The translations under genes and the position numbers were made by a program. Shown here in pieces: positions 4,551 to 6,545 of a stretch of 6,545 bases of DNA. This DNA comes from a bacterium. Lineage in GTDB: Bacteria; Patescibacteria; Dojkabacteria; SC72. The notes below the pieces were generated by a model. The model saw only the letters and a program-made list of their open reading frames with translations. It was not told where the DNA came from and did no database searches. The stretch lies in contig JAKPKF010000216.1 of the NCBI GenBank assembly GCA_029553845.1, forward strand, positions 1-6,545, read 5' to 3'. Within the stretch, counting starts at the first letter, position 1, and every line of letters starts with the position of its first letter.

Positions 4551-6545
4551 ATGGGATCAAGCAGTTGGTTAGATAAATATAAGGCTGATTTAGCAGCAAT
4601 AGTAGCCAAAGGCTCTACTACTAAAGTAAAGTCTCCATATGAGATAGCCAATTTAGTTGCCTCTACTCCTAGATTGGCTAGTGAGGCTGACCTAAAAAAT
4701 GCTGCTTGGGATACATATAATCCATTTCAAAAAGTTTTATTTGCTGATAATACTCAAAAAATATTAGATGTTCTCTCTCGTGGAATGTACGCCTCTGCTT
4801 CTTTTGTTAATGAGGCTCAAAGACAAGCGTATATAGGAGAAGATAAAGGTAATACACCTAATTTTTGGGAACTAGACAAAGGAAAAATGCTTGGTGCTGC
4901 TGTAGAAGGACTAGAAGGGCAATCCAAGAAAACTTTCTCAGATGTTAATACAACATGGGAAAGTAGAATTAAAGATCCTGTACAGAGAGATCGTCTTGCT
5001 AATGATACTTGGGGAAAAGGCGTCGCATCTTTCTTAGAAGATGTTGTTTTAGATCCAACTACTTTTATAGGTCCCGGCACAGTAAAAGCAGGAATTAAAA
5101 GCGCAAAGAATGTAATTGCTCCGAATGCTAAATTACCTGAAATAGCACGTAACACTGTAAGAGAAGTTGATCCTGTTAAAGTTGCTAAGGAAGAAATAGC
5201 AACTACAGGAAAAACAATAGTAACTCCCGGTGTTGCTAAGAGCATTGGAATACCTAAAACAAAAACTATAGAAGCAGATTCCGTAGTAGCAAAAACTATT
5301 GCGGATGCAACTGAATCTGCTAATAAATTTGTTGCTGGAAGCAAAGCAAAATGGTTAGAAGGATTGACCGCTACAGGTGTAGAGAGAAACCCGGCGGCTG
5401 TCCGTGCGGCGCTCCTGGCTCAACGTGACACGCTCACGAGGGGCGTGGAGAGCCTGCGTTACTCCGAAGATATCAAGGGTAAAATTCCATCTATCTACAA
5501 AGAAACTACAGTTACAAGACCAACTGTTAAATCTACAGAAGAAATAGTTAAAATTCCCGGTAGGAAAATAATAGACTCGGCTAAGTTCAATACTGTAAAA
5601 AGATTAATACTACAAGAACCTGAACGTTTTGGCCTTACAATTACCAAAGATGGAATTAAGGCAGGAGAACGGACTTTTCCGCTTACTGAAATTAATGATA
5701 TGGTTAACCATATTCTACCCAAAATAACTCCTGAGCGGCTAGCGCAGTATACAGTTAAACTAGAGGGTAGAAGTGGACTTGTTCATGAAATTCCTGCTCC
5801 GCTTTATTTAAAAGCACTAACTACTGGTAAAGTTCCTACAGGTGGCCCTGTAGGACTAAAAGAGTTCTTTGTTCCAAAAGGTGCAACTAAAGTTCCAATT
5901 AAAGAGTACGTAGCAGGAAAAAAGCTTAAGTATTCTGAGGCTGCTAAGCCAAGGGAAGAAAAAGTAATTAAACAACTAGAAGCAGTATTAGAGACTGTGC
6001 CAGATTTTACCAGACTTACTGTTAAAGAATTAGCTATATGGAAAAAATCTCTTGAAGGTATTCTCGATCCAGAAGATATTAAGGCTCTAACTGCTACTAG
6101 AAGTAAGGCTAGTTTTGAGTCTAAATTAGAAGAACTCTTTAGTAAAAGAGTACCTAAAGATTATAGCTCCTTTGATGAAATTATTGCTGCTGTAGAAAAA
6201 GGTTCTGTATCTAAAGAAGAACTTAATAGAGTTTTGGCTTTGCATGGTAATGCAAAGTCTATCTCTGGTGCCCAAAAGTTCTTAAATGATCTTAATACTA
6301 GAATTGAACGGCTTAATATTCCAACCGCTGAAGAATTAATTTCTAGCGCTGCCAAGGGCGATAAAAAAGCAATCGAAACTTTAGAATTTACTCCTGTATC
6401 TTTGACTAATGCAGAAAAAGAAGTAGTATCTAGAATTGTATCTCATGTAGTTAAAAAAGAATTTATGGACCCTAAAACTTGGAAATATGTAACAAATAAG
6501 GGTACACTAAGAACTTCCCCTACATTTGGAGAAGGACTCGGAAGA
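4551..6545 (+). CDS. N-terminal 665 residues of a giant phage virion protein (probable large ejection/internal protein), 3' truncated
   Basis: The frame is open from ATG 4551, 1 nt after the previous stop, to the last base, so the protein is longer than 665 residues. The ribosome binding site is modest (GGAAAA at 4541-4546; AGGGA at 4531-4535 is rather far). Residues 1-160 are helical with scattered Trp. FLEDVVLDPTTFIG (about 161-174) resembles the 'f..Dv.lDPlTylg' motif I recall from large phage internal virion proteins. Residues 190-275 are Ala/Lys/Val-rich with repeated 'VAK' steps, and residues 281-305 come from the GC-rich DNA patch. The rest alternates Lys/Glu-rich helices with short beta-like segments. 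No polymerase, peptidase or lytic transglycosylase motif is visible in the part present. By position it matches T7 gp16 or P22 gp16; a polyvalent multi-domain protein is another option because the C-terminus is unseen. Confidence 0.7.
   Translation, partial: MGSSSWLDKYKADLAAIVAKGSTTKVKSPYEIANLVASTPRLASEADLKNAAWDTYNPFQKVLFADNTQKILDVLSRGMYASASFVNEAQRQAYIGEDKGNTPNFWELDKGKMLGAAVEGLEGQSKKTFSDVNTTWESRIKDPVQRDRLANDTWGKGVASFLEDVVLDPTTFIGPGTVKAGIKSAKNVIAPNAKLPEIARNTVREVDPVKVAKEEIATTGKTIVTPGVAKSIGIPKTKTIEADSVVAKTIADATESANKFVAGSKAKWLEGLTATGVERNPAAVRAALLAQRDTLTRGVESLRYSEDIKGKIPSIYKETTVTRPTVKSTEEIVKIPGRKIIDSAKFNTVKRLILQEPERFGLTITKDGIKAGERTFPLTEINDMVNHILPKITPERLAQYTVKLEGRSGLVHEIPAPLYLKALTTGKVPTGGPVGLKEFFVPKGATKVPIKEYVAGKKLKYSEAAKPREEKVIKQLEAVLETVPDFTRLTVKELAIWKKSLEGILDPEDIKALTATRSKASFESKLEELFSKRVPKDYSSFDEIIAAVEKGSVSKEELNRVLALHGNAKSISGAQKFLNDLNTRIERLNIPTAEELISSAAKGDKKAIETLEFTPVSLTNAEKEVVSRIVSHVVKKEFMDPKTWKYVTNKGTLRTSPTFGEGLGR
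4645..4680 (+). repeat. Strong intragenic hairpin, 12 bp with one G-U pair
   Basis: TAGCCAATTTAG (4645-4656) pairs with CTAGATTGGCTA (4669-4680) with a single G-U pair and a 12-nt, pyrimidine-rich loop (4657-4668). It is the longest near-perfect local stem I found and lies about 95 nt after the start of the giant gene. No T-run follows, so it is not an intrinsic terminator. Confidence 0.55.
5180..5204 (+). repeat. 8-bp hairpin with purine loop
   Basis: AGTTGCTA (5180-5187) and TAGCAACT (5197-5204) are perfect complements with a 9-nt all-purine loop (AGGAAGAAA). A second copy of the left arm core, GTTGCTA, at 5232-5238 could compete for the same right arm. Confidence 0.4.
5391..5465 (+). other. 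In-frame GC-rich patch (25 codons) with foreign codon use and foldable core
   Basis: By hand count 53 of 75 bases are G or C (71%), against about 35-40% around it, and 19 of 25 codons end in G or C. Leu is written CTC/CTG here and mostly TTA/CTT/CTA elsewhere in the gene. The edges are abrupt: AGAGAAAC before 5391 and GAAGATATC after 5465 are ordinary for this genome. The reading frame of the giant gene continues without a stop. The core can fold: CACGCTC (5429-5435) with GGGCGTG (5441-5447), one G-U pair and loop ACGAG, inside GGCTC (5417-5421) with GAGCC (5450-5454). I see no flanking direct repeat. Possible origins are in-frame gain of DNA from a high-GC relative or host, a Rickettsia-palindromic-element-like insertion, or assembly chimerism. 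Confidence 0.7.
5698..5713. repeat. 16-bp perfect palindrome
   Basis: ATATGGTTAACCATAT reads the same on both strands, centred between 5705 and 5706, and would extend by a G-T pair. With no central loop it suits binding of a two-fold symmetric protein at the DNA level better than an RNA hairpin. It contains the restriction-type site GTTAAC. It lies inside the giant gene, and no promoter is evident around it. Confidence 0.5.
5834..5855 (+). repeat. 9-bp perfect tetraloop hairpin
   Basis: TCCTACAGG (5834-5842), loop TGGC, CCTGTAGGA (5847-5855). The stem is perfect with a 4-nt loop and is likely very stable for this AT-rich genome. The bases that follow are A/G-rich rather than T-rich, so it is not an intrinsic terminator. 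It lies in the coding region for a Gly/Pro turn segment (VPTGGPVG), so amino-acid constraint is modest. Confidence 0.55.
6134..6151 (+). repeat. 7-bp tetraloop hairpin
   Basis: ACTCTTT (6134-6140), loop AGTA, AAAGAGT (6145-6151). AT-rich and weak on its own; listed because it is one of several tetraloop stems in the same gene. Confidence 0.3.
6236..6259 (+). repeat. 10-bp tetraloop hairpin with one G-U pair
   Basis: GGCTTTGCAT (6236-6245), loop GGTA, ATGCAAAGTC (6250-6259). Nine Watson-Crick pairs and one G-U pair close a 4-nt loop. No T-run follows; TTTT precedes the stem at 6232-6235, and only AAAA-type sequence occurs upstream on the opposite-strand reading, so a weak terminator on the minus strand is conceivable but nothing is transcribed there as far as I can see. 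Confidence 0.5.

Noticed and set aside
4817..5344. Antisense open frame of 175 codons with a hydrophobic, Ser/Val/Leu-rich translation.
   Set aside because: It lies entirely opposite the giant gene, has no convincing ribosome binding site, and its composition is what the complement of Ala/Lys/Glu-rich, A/T-ending codons produces.
5713..5772. 8-bp complementary arms TTCTACCC (5713-5720) and GGGTAGAA (5765-5772).
   Set aside because: With a 44-nt spacing, several 8-bp matches are expected by chance.
1..6545. Searched for tRNA genes, CRISPR repeats, diversity-generating template/variable repeats, IS ends and intrinsic terminators.
   Set aside because: No cloverleaf, regularly spaced repeats, terminal inverted repeats with a transposase, or GC-stem plus T-run was found; intergenic space is at most 4 nt.
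4551..6545. Possible virion RNA polymerase (N4-type) or peptidoglycan-cleaving domain in the giant protein.
   Set aside because: No polymerase motif or transglycosylase/peptidase catalytic pattern is visible in the 665 residues present; the unseen C-terminal part could still hold one.

Overview
The window looks like a continuous piece of a tailed-phage late (virion) operon, most likely from a short-tailed (podovirus-like) phage. Every recognisable gene is on the + strand. Adjacent genes either overlap by one base (TAATG at 1033 and 2559), abut (213/214), or are separated by 1-4 bases. There is no intergenic stretch longer than 4 nt, no rRNA, tRNA or CRISPR array, no integrase and no obvious bacterial gene. 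DNA is AT-rich (about 35-40% GC by eye), codons end mostly in A/T, and the standard bacterial code is used (stops TAA and TGA; Trp is TGG).

Layout: (1) 1-213, C-terminal end of a structural protein of the fibre/receptor-binding kind; (2) 214-372, a 52-residue protein that is mostly a heptad-repeat coiled coil; (3) 377-1033, head-to-tail adaptor; (4) 1033-2559, tail nozzle/stabilisation protein; (5) 2559-2813, small basic protein; (6) 2815-3453 and (7) 3455-4549, two Ala/Gln-rich helical proteins, probably internal virion (ejection) proteins; (8) 4551 to the window end, the first 665 residues of a very large, open-ended virion protein. The order adaptor, nozzle, small protein, two helical proteins, giant protein resembles T7 gp11-gp16 and the P22 gp4/gp10/ejection-protein set. 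Together these genes would finish the portal vertex and supply the proteins sent into the host ahead of the DNA. Several sequences (the nozzle N-terminus, the basic 84-residue protein, the 'SRGMLGSGL' protein) look, from memory, like proteins common in phages of actinobacteria, but the host cannot be fixed from this window.

Most worth a second look: a sharply bounded GC-rich patch of about 75 bp (5391-5465) inside the AT-rich giant gene, in frame but with opposite codon preference and able to fold; an N-terminal motif (SPFIxG...FVGPxxGxP) shared by the two neighbouring ejection-type proteins; two mutually exclusive pairings near the start of the nozzle gene (1093-1182); a 16-bp perfect palindrome (5698-5713); and several strong intragenic hairpins, the longest at 4645-4680. 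No complete new enzymatic or defence system is visible.
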